The position numbers were made by a program, and so were the translations under genes. Positions 46,169 to 57,416 of a stretch of 64,000 nt of DNA are shown here, in pieces. The notes under the pieces were generated by a model that did not search any database, was not told where the DNA came from, and worked only from the letters and a program-made list of their open reading frames with translations. How positions within the stretch are numbered: the stretch's first letter is position 1; each line of letters opens with the position of its first letter. This DNA is from Pinus tabuliformis (Eukaryota; Streptophyta; Pinopsida; Pinales; Pinaceae), in the NCBI GenBank assembly GCA_031772625.1, contig CM062820.1, positions 1,076,571,369-1,076,635,368 on the forward strand, written 5' to 3'.

Positions 46169-47878
46169 TCATAATGAACGGGAAGTGGAGGCCCCCAAGA
46201 AAGTGGCTCCGGGGGGGAGGCCAACATCTTGGAAATCGGGACCTAATGCCCCCAGGACACTATGCACGATGGTGTCATCACTGGGTACGGGCACGGGGTG
46301 GGTGGCCACGTAGTTGATTTGCGGCGAGGCAGATGCAACTTGTGGATGAAAGCCAGGAGGGAAAGACGAATGCACGGGAGGGGCTTGTGGACGAACGAAC
46401 GATAACTGATCGAATGTCACGATTCTTCCGTCGTGTGGAAAGCAGACCACACGAAAAAGTGAAGAAACAAGGGCTCCCATGGCATACACATAATCACGAC
46501 CAAGGAGAAGACTGAAGTCTAAAGAACCTTGGGTAACTGAGACGTCTATATAGACAGTCTTGCCCCCCAAAGTAATAGGAAACTTCGGGAGGATCCCTAA
46601 TGGCTGACTCGTTCCTCCGTCAAATGCGGTGAGATGCGGTGCGACAGGTACAAGCGATGGGGAACCCAAAGCTCGCCAAGTAGTAACGGGCATGAGACTA
46701 ACCGATGCTCCTTCGTCTAACACAGTGCCGGGCAGCGCCTTATTGCAAGCATAGGTGGTGACCCAGAAAGGCACATGGGACGGAAGGGGAGGGGTAGTCA
46801 AACGACTCCAATCAAAAGAAATGACCGAACTACTTGGTGGGGGAACCATATGGTTGCCCCCCTGCTCAGAAAGAACCGAATCTAAATTCTCCGGAGAGGT
46901 TTCAGGAGAACCTTTATCAAGCTCAGGAGAATCCGAGGAGACGAGAAGAACATGAGAATTTTGCTCTTCCGAAACAGAGTGGTTGAGAGGAGGTGAACTC
47001 GAGTCAACACCTTTTCCGACCAACGGCGGGTCTGGAACAGGCTGGGAACAGCCAGGTTCGGGAAGAGGGGCCTGGACAAAAGGGGAATCTGAAGCGATCT
47101 CTTTGTCAACAGGGGCGCGATCTACAGTTGTAGAAAGACGTTGATAACCGGCGGGAAATGGATTCGGAGGGGCAGCAAGACTTTCCAACACAGTAGAGGC
47201 TTTATCCATGAGTGGACAAAGGTGAAGGAGATGTTTGCCTTCACAAAGTTGACAGGGAATTCGAAGCTTCCCTTTGTCCTTACCATTCCCAACTGACGAG
47301 GCAGCATCGCCATGATCACCAGTGGACGATGAAGGGTGGGCCGGGTCGTGGGACCAAACTTCTAATACCCTGGGAATGCCAGGGCAATCGCGAAGCAGAT
47401 GGTCCTCCCTGCACAATCGACAAGGAAACTTAACCTTCCGCGGAGGAGCAGAAGGTGACCCGACTTCATGTGTACTGGAGTGGATAGCTGGACTTGAGGG
47501 GGGGACTGTGTGTGTAGGCTCTCCCTTAGGGGACTTCTTCTTCTTGGTCTTCCTCTTCTTCTTCTTAGCCACCTGGTTACTCACATCGAGAATTTCACCA
47601 GGCGAAGTACAAGAGGACGACGTAGAAGTATGCGTCGAGGGGGAGAGATCCACCTTAGGATCAACATGATGTCGTTCAGGTGGAGGGACTGATGGACTAA
47701 CAGCCGATACGGTAGGGACCAAAGAGGTTGAAAACAACCACACAGGCAACCCGATAGTTAACCCTGGTAGGGACAACGTCGCCATATACGGAGCACCAAC
47801 ATTCCCAAGAGGAGGGAATTGTCCTGGATTCCCATCAGAGGGGGAACTTGGGTTAGTGAATCCCGGAAAAGTTGCCAT
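46169..47878 (-). CDS. element B protein: zinc knuckles plus aspartic protease, copy 1
   Basis: Intact 569-residue ORF. Residues 33-51 form the block ATLSLPGLTIGLPVWLFST, shared with element A. Residues 105-115 are Lys/Arg-rich. Two zinc knuckles, CRLCREDHLLRDC (C153, C156, H160, C165) and CQLCEGKHLLHLC (C209, C212, H216, C221), have CX2CX3HX4C spacing. A Ser/Pro-rich linker follows. The retropepsin-like domain has DEGASVS at 388-394 and LLLGRD at 457-462. The C-terminal 80 residues are Pro/Ser-rich. There is no capsid, reverse transcriptase, RNase H or integrase, so a mobile B needs a helper element. Likely role: RNA binding for its own packaging; protease activity is doubtful because the family's D-S/T-G reads D-E-G. 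The start is the first ATG, matching the element A start region in layout. Confidence 0.9.
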   Translation of the reverse strand: MATFPGFTNPSSPSDGNPGQFPPLGNVGAPYMATLSLPGLTIGLPVWLFSTSLVPTVSAVSPSVPPPERHHVDPKVDLSPSTHTSTSSSCTSPGEILDVSNQVAKKKKRKTKKKKSPKGEPTHTVPPSSPAIHSSTHEVGSPSAPPRKVKFPCRLCREDHLLRDCPGIPRVLEVWSHDPAHPSSSTGDHGDAASSVGNGKDKGKLRIPCQLCEGKHLLHLCPLMDKASTVLESLAAPPNPFPAGYQRLSTTVDRAPVDKEIASDSPFVQAPLPEPGCSQPVPDPPLVGKGVDSSSPPLNHSVSEEQNSHVLLVSSDSPELDKGSPETSPENLDSVLSEQGGNHMVPPPSSSVISFDWSRLTTPPLPSHVPFWVTTYACNKALPGTVLDEGASVSLMPVTTWRALGSPSLVPVAPHLTAFDGGTSQPLGILPKFPITLGGKTVYIDVSVTQGSLDFSLLLGRDYVYAMGALVSSLFRVVCFPHDGRIVTFDQLSFVRPQAPPVHSSFPPGFHPQVASASPQINYVATHPVPVPSDDTIVHSVLGALGPDFQDVGLPPGATFLGASTSRSL

Positions 47879-49904
47879 AGCAAACGAAAACGAAACCTAC
47901 TCAAGCTAACGCACACAAGATCTAACCAGGTGATGTTATCGCGGCCGAATAAATTTTTTAAGACATTGGACTTAGACTTGACCTTTTCATGTTTCAAGAG
48001 TCGAGAAAAGGACGAAAAGATGACTCCAGTCTCCTTCGAATTTTTAATGAGCACGAAGTGACAAGACGCTCACAGGTACCTTTTCGTTTAGGGAGTCCGA
48101 AAAGGATCAAAAGTGACTGCTCTGGAACTCTAGGTAGAGGGTGTGCCAAACTTTTCGCAAAACCACAGAATACTTTTTAGGGTACGGGTGGTCGATCTTC
48201 GTGAATGCTGTGTTCACTGCATTGCGAATCGTAGGGCGGCCGACTCGGCTTCCTATGGATAAAGGATAAAAGCCTAGTGGGGTCTCCCTATATACGCGAC
48301 GGTACGTGGGAGCGCAGTCCGTGTTAGACCACTATCGAGTCACAGAAGGAGGAATCACCCAACCTAATGTGAAACAACAGTGACAATGTTTAAAGACGCC
48401 GGAACACGTCTCTAACCTAGACCTCTAGATATTTGCGTTTAGTTCCAATGCGTTTTTAGATTCATTCGGTTCATTTTATAGTTGATCTTGAGATTAAGTT
48501 TCGATTTCAGGCTCTATCGTATGTTCTCTCACAATTACCTAGATGCAAACTACATGCCAAAGAATACCATTTTGTTCGATGAATTCTAGCTATGAGAAGG
48601 TAAAGAATTTTTTTGATCAAACAAGACAAGTGCAAGCAAACGAGCAGCTTAATGCAACTAAAGCGAGGAAAGGAAACTTTTCTTTTGAAGATGCAAATCA
48701 ATGAAATGTTCTTTTCCTTTTCAATTTTCAAAAGCAAAGCTACCAGTTTGATTTTCTTTCAGTGACACAAAGCATCTAAAATAATTTGGAGGAACCGGAA
48801 CACCAAGTAAACTACTTAATGAAAGCACACAAAGTTCCCAAAACATTCAACCAAAGCTTCCAAATCAAAGGAAAACAAAGGTCTGCACGAGCTATGTAAT
48901 CTAAGCTCTGTAAGACAAGCAAGGATTGCAAGCAAGGAGGAAGCGAAAAGAAACCACTTGGAAACACGATCCAAAGCACTCCAACAATCACTGAACAAGT
49001 GCTTGAACAGGTCTGAACTTGGCTGGTCGAACAAACAAACAAACTCCCTACGGTAGGCTTGACACACACGCAACCTCTAGATGTCCTAGAGTTAGAGCGC
49101 GAAATCAATAGAAAAAGGCAAACACCCGAAGGACGAAAGTCACAACCAGTCAACTAAAGACACAACACAATCCAGCAATCGCAAAAGTGATGGTGGGAAC
49201 ACGAACCAAGCAGCGAAAGCAAAAAGGGAAGGTATTTGCAAACTCAAAACCGAGCAAAACGAAACCCTATGAGGCTAAGCTTCGTAATCAAACAGTTCAA
49301 AGTTCAGACAGTGAAAAACAAGTCATTAGACAGGTGGAGAGAAGAAGGGAAAGTCACAGCAAGAGGTTCAGGAGGCCGATTTGGTCAAGAATGAGTTTTT
49401 CAGGCTCAGCGCGGGTAGCCTTCAGCAACTCGGCGCTGACAGGGGGAGACCTTCAGCAACTTTGCGACGTCAGCGCGGAAGGACAAGGAAAAAGCGCGCT
49501 GTCTCATAAAAACGAGGTCAGCGCGGGTATAAAGCAAACAGACACGATGACCGAAATCACAAAGAAGAGGGGGCGCGATGTCAGCGCGGAAGGACACGAA
49601 TAAAGCGCGCTGCCTTTGAAAACGAGGTCAGCGCGGCTGTTAGACGTACAGGCGCGATGAAGAGAAAACCAAAGAACAGAGTCGCGATGTCAGCGCGACT
49701 GTTCCGAAATAAAACGCGCTGAGAGCAAAAAACAAGGAAAGCCAAAATAAAAACTTCCCAAACCAAAGGCAGGAGCTTTTCAATAATAAAAATGCTTCCC
49801 AGAAACGCCCAGAAAGTTCATAAGCAAAAAGACAATCCCAAAAACTCGAAAAGAGGTCAATCAAAGCCAAACACAAAAGTGGACTCAAGAGACAAAAAGG
49901 CTGA
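47879..49904 (-). other. leader of element B, copy 1
   Basis: 2 kb between primer-binding site and ORF. Near the ORF: GAGTC/GACTC 47998-48026 and TGAGC/GCTCA 48048-48072, the latter matching CGAGC/GCTCG at 26749-26772 of element A with a C:G to T:A pair change. Near the primer site is the GC-rich hairpin block 49407-49721. The open frame 49187-49603 (plus) runs antisense through the GC-rich repeats and is not taken as a gene. Confidence 0.65.
49407..49721. repeat. GC-rich hairpins in the leader, copy 1
   Basis: Six CAGCGCG starts, several paired with CGCGCTG 15-25 bases on, e.g. 49691-49697 with 49715-49721. The words are the same as in U3 of the LTR. Copy 2 is at 56898-57212. Confidence 0.8.
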
Positions 49905-49922
49905 TCCCCAGCGGAGTCGCCA
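49905..49922 (-). other. primer-binding site, tRNA-Arg type, unit 1
   Basis: Minus TGGCGACTCCGCTGGGGA, a full complement of the plant tRNA-Arg 3' end as I recall it, three bases inside the LTR end. Confidence 0.88.
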
Positions 49923-49925
49923 AAT

Positions 49926-51074
49926 TGTTGGAGAGGTAAATCCCCTCTACGGATAGAGGCGATCCCTACTAGCCCAATAGGGGTCTAGCAACAATCACAC
50001 AATGCTGCCACGCATGTTCCTAGTTACAATTAAACAAGAGGTAAAGAGCACCTACTTGGATTCCTGCGCTTGTCGTTTGGCGAAGAGATGTTGCCTTCGC
50101 TCCTCCGCTTCGGCTGGTCACAATCCTCCGCAATCTCCGCGAATAGATACCTGCACACACGAAAGGGAAGCAAACACAAGCGTAAAATCTAGTAAAAGCA
50201 ACCATACATCAGTCAGAAAAGATGTAATTCACATTTAACCATTGCATAGACAAATGGGAATGGAACAATAATAGCAGTCATCTATTATTAATCAGAATAG
50301 AGAAGAGTACAACCAAATGTTCTGACGTCGGTAACCTTCTCAGGAGGGGCCAGTCAGCATGTATCTCAAGCATTCACCTTTGAGGATGATTCTCCCAAGA
50401 CAAACAACTTTCTCTCTCACACAAATGTCACAAACAACCTTCCCTAAGCAATCAATCACTTCCACACCTAGCACACCAAACCTATAGCAGCAATCTGAGC
50501 ACTACAAGCTCCGTACAATCCAAGCTATTCCAAGCTAAGTCTAACTATCCAAAAACTAGCTGCTCATGGTAATGGTGGAAGTTTATATAGGAGAAGGAGT
50601 CTCCTATAAGGGTGGAAGGATGAGCTTATCTTCAAGGGAAGTTGTTGCAAAGGGTCGAACAGACATGCCATAGAAGGGAGTCGACATTCACAAAGCTAAC
50701 AACCAAGCCTGGAGTGATCTGGAAGGCTGGCTGTTTGAACAAATTCGCCCAAATTGGATCAGCGCGGATTATAGGGAAACTGCCGCGCTGTCAGCACATA
50801 TCAGTAACTGGACAAGTCACGTCAGCGCGGAAGAACACGGGAAAGGCGCGCTGTGCACCATCGCGGAAAAGTGATGTTCTTCCGCGATGGCAGCGCACAA
50901 AATACACTGGAAAGCGCCTGTCATCTCGGTTATTTTAGGAACAGACGCGCTGATGAACAAAACTTTGGAAAAATGGGTTTTTAAGCCAGTTCAGGGATCA
51001 AGCACTTAGTGATTGTGAATTCTGGGCACAGCAGGGTGACTGACAGGAAGGCAGTGATAAATTACTGTGTAACA
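49926..51074 (-). repeat. element B LTR, copy 2 (shared by two units)
   Basis: This serves as 5' LTR for the unit on its left and 3' LTR for the unit on its right. I noted by eye three single-base differences from copy 1 and one from copy 3. Confidence 0.95.
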
Positions 51075-51088
51075 GATGCCCCCTAAAG
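51075..51088 (-). other. polypurine tract, unit 2
   Basis: Identical to 43584-43597. Confidence 0.85.
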
Positions 51089-52203
51089 CATGAAGACCGA
51101 GAGAGTGGGAGGGGTGAAATGCTTTACAACACACGCCGAACTGGAAAACCACCAAGAAGTACCGAAAATCTCCGACAAGCAAGTACACGCAGTCTGGGCA
51201 TGGGCGCAGCCATCCAAAAGACATGCGAGATGGTCTGTGGTATGGACGCAGCCACGCAGTCAAGGAGACCAAAAACTGAGAAGGTATGGTCGCAGCCATC
51301 CATGAAGACTCAGGTATGGGCGCAGCCATCCATCAATGAGTCATGTAATGATTATCCACAAAATCGCAGCCTGGACCATAATGAGCAAGGATCCAGGGTC
51401 TTGCGCTCCATCTCGACCCGAACAGAGTACAAGTCCAAGCATGTGAATGTATGGATTGAAGTCAAACATGCATGAACATCGTCTGATTACCAGTCAATGA
51501 TGAAAACTGTTAACAGACGCGAGAGGTACCACCAATAGTGACAATGGCCCTCAAGGTACTATAGGTACAATCCGTGGCGTGTGAATCAATGAGTTGGTGT
51601 CGAACACCCACGGAATCGTTCGATCGAAGGCCAATGATGTAAAACCTTGCGTCGAACACGAAGAACCTGCCATTGAGGCATGCAGGCTCCAAGGCACCTG
51701 GAAGGAGTCTCTAAGTCACTTTCTCGGATAATGAGTTGAAGTCGACGAGAAAGGACCTTGATCGAAGGTGGGCCATGATGATTCCCACATCATCGACACG
51801 AGACAGAGGTATAATAGTTTGTGATGAGATAGCGAACGAGGTTGCATTGTTGCAGAGGTCAACTTCTCTTGAACATATCGGCGGCACTGTAGCGGGTTTG
51901 GCAGTATTTGACATCAAATGAGCAGAGGGTATAGTGATGATGGCAATGGGCAAATGAGAGGTCGAATAAGATAACCCAAACCCACGGAGGCCAGTGAAAA
52001 ACAAGATGAGATGGTCCCACCCAGACACGAAGCAGAAAAGTGCCATGTTCAAGAGCGACATACTGCCGACACGACTATGATTACAGTTCCATTTTCCCCA
52101 CCATTTCTGGCAGGTACCCCGGTTATTTTTGGATGACAAGCTTGACGGGGATAGCATATGCTCGAAGAGTGTCATTTCGACAATATCCGATGTCATCAAG
52201 TGT
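51089..52203 (-). other. conserved noncoding 3' block, unit 2
   Basis: Same layout as 43598-44712, with scattered single-base differences (e.g. CACGCAGTC for CACACAGTC). Confidence 0.6.
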
Positions 52204-53656
52204 TTAACGAGCCTGACAAAGGAGAAACTCGGCTTCTTTTCTTGTTTCGAGAGTCTGAAAAGAACGCGGAAAAGGAGACTCCAGGGGGGTCCTTTTTCGT
52301 ACAGTTGTGTCTCTCGAGCCCGAAAAAGTGTAAAACAATGCTCGAAAGAACCGCCCGACCATTACGATCGAGGAGTACTTTTCGTAAATAGTGCTTTTGA
52401 CCTGAAAAAGTAAAAAAGCGGTCGAAAACACGTCGTTTTAGAGCCGATAACGAGTTCGAAACGACAAAAACCCGACAATCTTTTTAGTTTAAACAGTCGA
52501 AAAAAGAGCTTTAAAGGCGACCGCCTCTCATTTCTTTAACGAGTCAAGAGGGGGACTCGACAATCTTTTCATCTTTAAACGGTCAGAAAAGAGCTGAAAG
52601 CAGACCTCCATTTTTATTCTCTTTAACGAGTCGAAAAGGGGAAAAATACTCGGCAATCTTTTCACATTTTACGAGTCAGAAAAGAGCTTAAAGGCGACTC
52701 GTCCTAGAGGAACGAGTGGTATAAAGGGTAGCAACTGGTTCCGGTAATGGTGGAACTGCTCAAAACATGTAATGGTCAAGAGGCTGGCTAATAAAACCAC
52801 TCATCGCTGCGGTTCCTCAGGAAAGGATAAACAACCAAGTGAAAGCATATGATCGGCCAAAGAGATGGCGACGATGGAATGAAAACAACCAAGGCTCATC
52901 TAGCAGAATTCGGCGGATAAAAATGGCAATCACGAGATGTAAATCGGGTATGGGTTCATTTTTACACAAGCTTGAACCATGGAGAACTTTGCTTGGATTC
53001 GGTTTCATGTTTACACAAGCTTGAAACGAAAAACTATGCTTGTTATAAGTTTGCATGCCCCCAGCATAATGACGCAAATCGAGGTACATGCCCCCCAAGC
53101 TTCATTGCATTCGACAAAGTGGATGGAATGAAGGTTCACTTTCGAGATCGTGGAAAGACTCGACTGGGATTTTACGAGATCTTAATCAAAGACTCGATCT
53201 GAAAAGGGAGTTGTTTCATTTTTTTAATGAGGTTGACACAGTAAAAGAACTATCCTCATAACCCTTGTTTCATTTTTTAAGGAGCTTGACATAGGAAAAG
53301 AACTATGCTCCAACCAAACCCAGTTTCATTGTTTAAGGAGCTTGACATAGGAAAAGAACTATGCTCCAACCAAACCCAGTTTCATTTTTTAAGGAGCTTG
53401 ACATAGGAAAAGAACTATGCTCCAACCAAACCCAGTTTCATTTTTTAAGGAGCTTGACATAGGAAAAGAACTATGCTCCATCCAAACCCAATTTCATGTT
53501 TTAGGGAGCTTGACATAGGAAAGTGAACTATGCTCCGTAACCCTTGTTTCATTTTTTAAGGAGCTTGACACAAGATCAGGAACTACGCTCCGACCAGACC
53601 CAGTTTCATTTTTTAAGGAGCTTGACACCGGAAAAGAACTATGCTCCACACAGACT
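52204..53656. repeat. hairpin array including 56-bp repeats, unit 2
   Basis: Same hairpins as in unit 1 at +7491. The 56-bp units occupy 53213-53656. One T-run carries a G (TTTCATTGTTTAAGG), a change shared with unit 3 but not unit 1. Confidence 0.8.
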
Positions 53657-53659
53657 TCA

Positions 53660-55369
53660 TCATAATGAACGGGAAGTGGAGGCCCCCAAGAAAGTGGCTC
53701 CGGGGGGGAGGCCAACATCTTGGAAATCGGGACCTAATGCCCCCAGGACACTATGCACGATGGTGTCATCACTGGGTACGGGCACGGGGTGGGTGGCCAC
53801 GTAGTTGATTTGTGGCGAGGCAGATGCAACTTGTGGATGAAAGCCAGGAGGGAAAGACAAATGCACGGGAGGGGCTTGTGGACGAACGAACGATAACTGA
53901 TCGAATGTCACGATTCTTCCGTCGTGTGGAAAGCAGACCACACGAAAAAGTGAAGAAACAAGGGCTCCCATGGCATACACATAATCACGACCAAGGAGAA
54001 GACTGAAGTCTAAAGAACCTTGGGTAACTGAGACGTCTATATAGACAGTCTTGCCCCCCAAAGTAATAGGAAACTTCGGGAGGATCCCTAATGGCTGACT
54101 CGTTCCTCCGTCAAATGCGGTGAGATGCGGTGCGACAGGTACAAGCGATGGGGAACCCAAAGCTCGCCAAGTAGTAACGGGCATGAGACTAACCGATGCT
54201 CCTTCGTCTAACACAGTGCCGGGCAGCGCCTTATTGCAAGCATAGGTGGTGACCCAGAAAGGCACATGGGACGGAAGGGGAGGGGTAGTCAAACGACTCC
54301 AATCAAAAGAAATGACCGAACTACTTGGTGGGGGAACCATATGGTTGCCCCCCTGCTCAGAAAGAACCGAATCTAAATTCTCCGGAGAGGTTTCAGGAGA
54401 ACCTTTATCAAGCTCAGGAGAATCCGAGGAGACGAGAAGAACATGAGAATTTTGCTCTTCCGAAACAGAGTGGTTGAGAGGAGGTGAACTCGAGTCAACA
54501 CCTTTTCCGACCAACGGCGGGTCTGGAACAGGCTGGGAACAGCCAGGTTCGGGAAGAGGGGCCTGGACAAAAGGGGAATCTGAAGCGATCTCTTTGTCAA
54601 CAGGGGCGCGATCTACAGTTGTAGAAAGACGTTGATAACCGGCGGGAAATGGATTCGGAGGGGCAGCAAGACTTTCCAACACAGTAGAGGCTTTATCCAT
54701 GAGTGGACAAAGGTGAAGGAGATGTTTGCCTTCACAAAGTTGACAGGGAATTCGAAGCTTCCCTTTGTCCTTACCATTCCCAACTGACGAGGCAGCATCG
54801 CCATGATCACCAGTGGACGATGAAGGGTGGGCCGGGTCGTGGGACCAAACTTCTAATACCCTGGGAATGCCAGGGCAATCGCGAAGCAGATGGTCCTCCC
54901 TGCACAATCGACAAGGAAACTTAACCTTCCGCGGAGGAGCAGAAGGTGACCCGACTTCATGTGTACTGGAGTGGATAGCTGGACTTGAGGGGGGGACTGT
55001 GTGTGTAGGCTCTCCCTTAGGGGACTTCTTCTTCTTGGTCTTCCTCTTCTTCTTCTTAGCCACCTGGTTACTCACATCGAGAATTTCACCAGGCGAAGTA
55101 CAAGAGGACGACGTAGAAGTATGCGTCGAGGGGGAGAGATCCACCTTAGGATCAACATGATGTCGTTCAGGTGGAGGGACTGATGGACTAACAGCCGATA
55201 CGGTAGGGACCAAAGAGGTTGAAAACAACCACACAGGCAACCCGATAGTTAACCCTGGTAGGGACAACGTCGCCATATACGGAGCACCAACATTCCCAAG
55301 AGGAGGGAATTGTCCTGGATTCCCATCAGAGGGGGAACTTGGGTTAGTGAATCCCGGAAAAGTTGCCAT
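53660..55369 (-). CDS. element B protein, unit 2
   Basis: Intact 569-residue ORF, differing from unit 1 at one residue I could see (Ser504 to Leu). Knuckles, DEGASVS and LLLGRD are unchanged. Same frame and start context. Confidence 0.9.
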   Translation of the reverse strand: MATFPGFTNPSSPSDGNPGQFPPLGNVGAPYMATLSLPGLTIGLPVWLFSTSLVPTVSAVSPSVPPPERHHVDPKVDLSPSTHTSTSSSCTSPGEILDVSNQVAKKKKRKTKKKKSPKGEPTHTVPPSSPAIHSSTHEVGSPSAPPRKVKFPCRLCREDHLLRDCPGIPRVLEVWSHDPAHPSSSTGDHGDAASSVGNGKDKGKLRIPCQLCEGKHLLHLCPLMDKASTVLESLAAPPNPFPAGYQRLSTTVDRAPVDKEIASDSPFVQAPLPEPGCSQPVPDPPLVGKGVDSSSPPLNHSVSEEQNSHVLLVSSDSPELDKGSPETSPENLDSVLSEQGGNHMVPPPSSSVISFDWSRLTTPPLPSHVPFWVTTYACNKALPGTVLDEGASVSLMPVTTWRALGSPSLVPVAPHLTAFDGGTSQPLGILPKFPITLGGKTVYIDVSVTQGSLDFSLLLGRDYVYAMGALVSSLFRVVCFPHDGRIVTFDQLSFVRPQAPPVHLSFPPGFHPQVASASPQINYVATHPVPVPSDDTIVHSVLGALGPDFQDVGLPPGATFLGASTSRSL

Positions 55370-57395
55370 AGCAAACGAAAACGAAACCTACTCAAGCTAA
55401 CGCACACAAGATCTAACCAGGTGATGTTATCGCGGCCGAATAAATTTTTTAAGACATTGGACTTAGACTTGACCTTTTCATGTTTCAAGAGTCGAGAAAA
55501 GGACGAAAAGATGACTCCAGTCTCCTTCGAATTTTTAATGAGCACGAAGTGACAAGACGCTCACAGGTACCTTTTCGTTTAGGGAGTCCGAAAAGGATCA
55601 AAAGTGACTGCTCTGGAACTCTAGGTAGAGGGTGTGCCAAACTTTTCGCAAAACCACAGAATACTTTTTAGGGTACGGGTGGTCGATCTTCGTGAATGCT
55701 GTGTTCACTGCATTGCGAATCGTAGGGCGGCCGACTCGGCTTCCTATGGATAAAGGATAAAAGCCTAGTGGGGTCTCCCTATATACGCGACGGTACGTGG
55801 GAGCGCAGTCCGTGTTAGACCACTATCGAGTCACAGAAGGAGGAATCACCCAACCTAATGTGAAACAACAGTGACTATGTTTAAAGACGCCGGAACACGT
55901 CTCTAACCTAGACCTCTAGATATTTGCGTTTAGTTCCAATGCGTTTTTAGATTCATTCGGTTCATTTTATAGTTGATCTTGAGATTAAGTTTCGATTTCA
56001 GGCTCTATCGTATGTTCTCTCACAATTACCTAGATGCAAACTACATGCCAAAGAATACCATTTTGTTCGATGAATTCTAGCTATGAGAAGGTAAAGAATT
56101 TTTTTGATCAAACAAGACAAGTGCAAGCAAACGAGCAGCTTAATGCAACTAAAGCGAGGAAAGGAAACTTTTCTTTTGAAGATGCAAATCAATGAAATGT
56201 TCTTTTCCTTTTCAATTTTCAAAAGCAAAGCTACCAGTTTGATTTTCTTTCAGTGACACAAAGCATCTAAAATAATTTGGAGGAACCGGAACACCAAGTA
56301 AACTACTTAATGAAAGCACACAAAGTTCCCAAAACATTCAACCAAAGCTTCCAAATCAAAGGAAAACAAAGGTCTGCACGAGCTATGTAATCTAAGCTCT
56401 GTAAGACAAGCAAGGATTGCAAGCAAGGAGGAAGCGAAAAGAAACCACTTGGAAACACGATCCAAAGCACTCCAACAATCACTGAACAAGTGCTTGAACA
56501 GGTCTGAACTTGGCTGGTCGAACAAACAAACAAACTCCCTACGGTAGGCTTGACACACACGCAACCTCTAGATGTCCTAGAGTTAGAGCGCGAAATCAAT
56601 AGAAAAAGGCAAACACCCGAAGGACGAAAGTCACAACCAGTCAACTAAAGACACAACACAATCCAGCAATCGCAAAAGTGATGGTGGGAACACGAACCAA
56701 GCAGCGAAAGCAAAAAGGGAAGGTATTTGCAAACTCAAAACCGAGCAAAACGAAACCCTATGAGGCTAAGCTTCGTAATCAAACAGTTCAAAGTTCAGAC
56801 AGTGAAAAACAAGTCATTAGACAGGTGGAGAGAAGAAGGGAAAGTCACAGCAAGAGGTTCAGGAGGCCGATTTGGTCAAGAATGAGTTTTTCAGGCTCAG
56901 CGCGGGTAGCCTTCAGCAACTCGGCGCTGACAGGGGGAGACCTTCAGCAACTTTGCGACGTCAGCGCGGAAGGACAGGGAAAAAGCGCGCTGTCTCATAA
57001 AAACGAGGTCAGCGCGGATATAAAGCACACAGACGCGATGACCGAAATCACAAAGAAGAGGGGGCGCGATGTCAGCGCGGAAGGACACGAATAAAGCGCG
57101 CTGCCCTTGAAAACGAGGTCAGCGCGGCTGTTAGACGTACAGGCGCGATGAAGAGAAAACCAAAGAACAGAGTCGCGATGTCAGCGCGACTGTTCCGAAA
57201 TAAAACGCGCTGAGAGCAAAAAACAAGGAAAGCCAAAATAAAAACTTCCCAAACCAAAGGCAGGAGCTTTTCAATAATAAAAATGCTTCCCAGAAACGCC
57301 CAGAAAGTTCATAAGCAAAAAGACAATCCCAAAAACTCGAAAAGAGGTCAATCAAAGCCAAACACAAAAGTGGACTCAAGAGACAAAAAGGCTGA
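55370..57395 (-). other. leader of element B, unit 2
   Basis: Same as 47879-49904. The GC-rich hairpin block 56898-57212 has several small differences (e.g. CAGCGCGGATA for CAGCGCGGGTA). Confidence 0.65.
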
Positions 57396-57413
57396 TCCCC
57401 AGCGGAGTCGCCA
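57396..57413 (-). other. primer-binding site, tRNA-Arg type, unit 2
   Basis: Identical to 49905-49922. Confidence 0.88.
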
Positions 57414-57416
57414 AAT

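Noticed and set aside
47322-47669. Plus-strand 115-codon ORF opposite the element B protein
   Set aside because: Shadow of the real minus-strand ORF, whose knuckles and protease motifs are clear.
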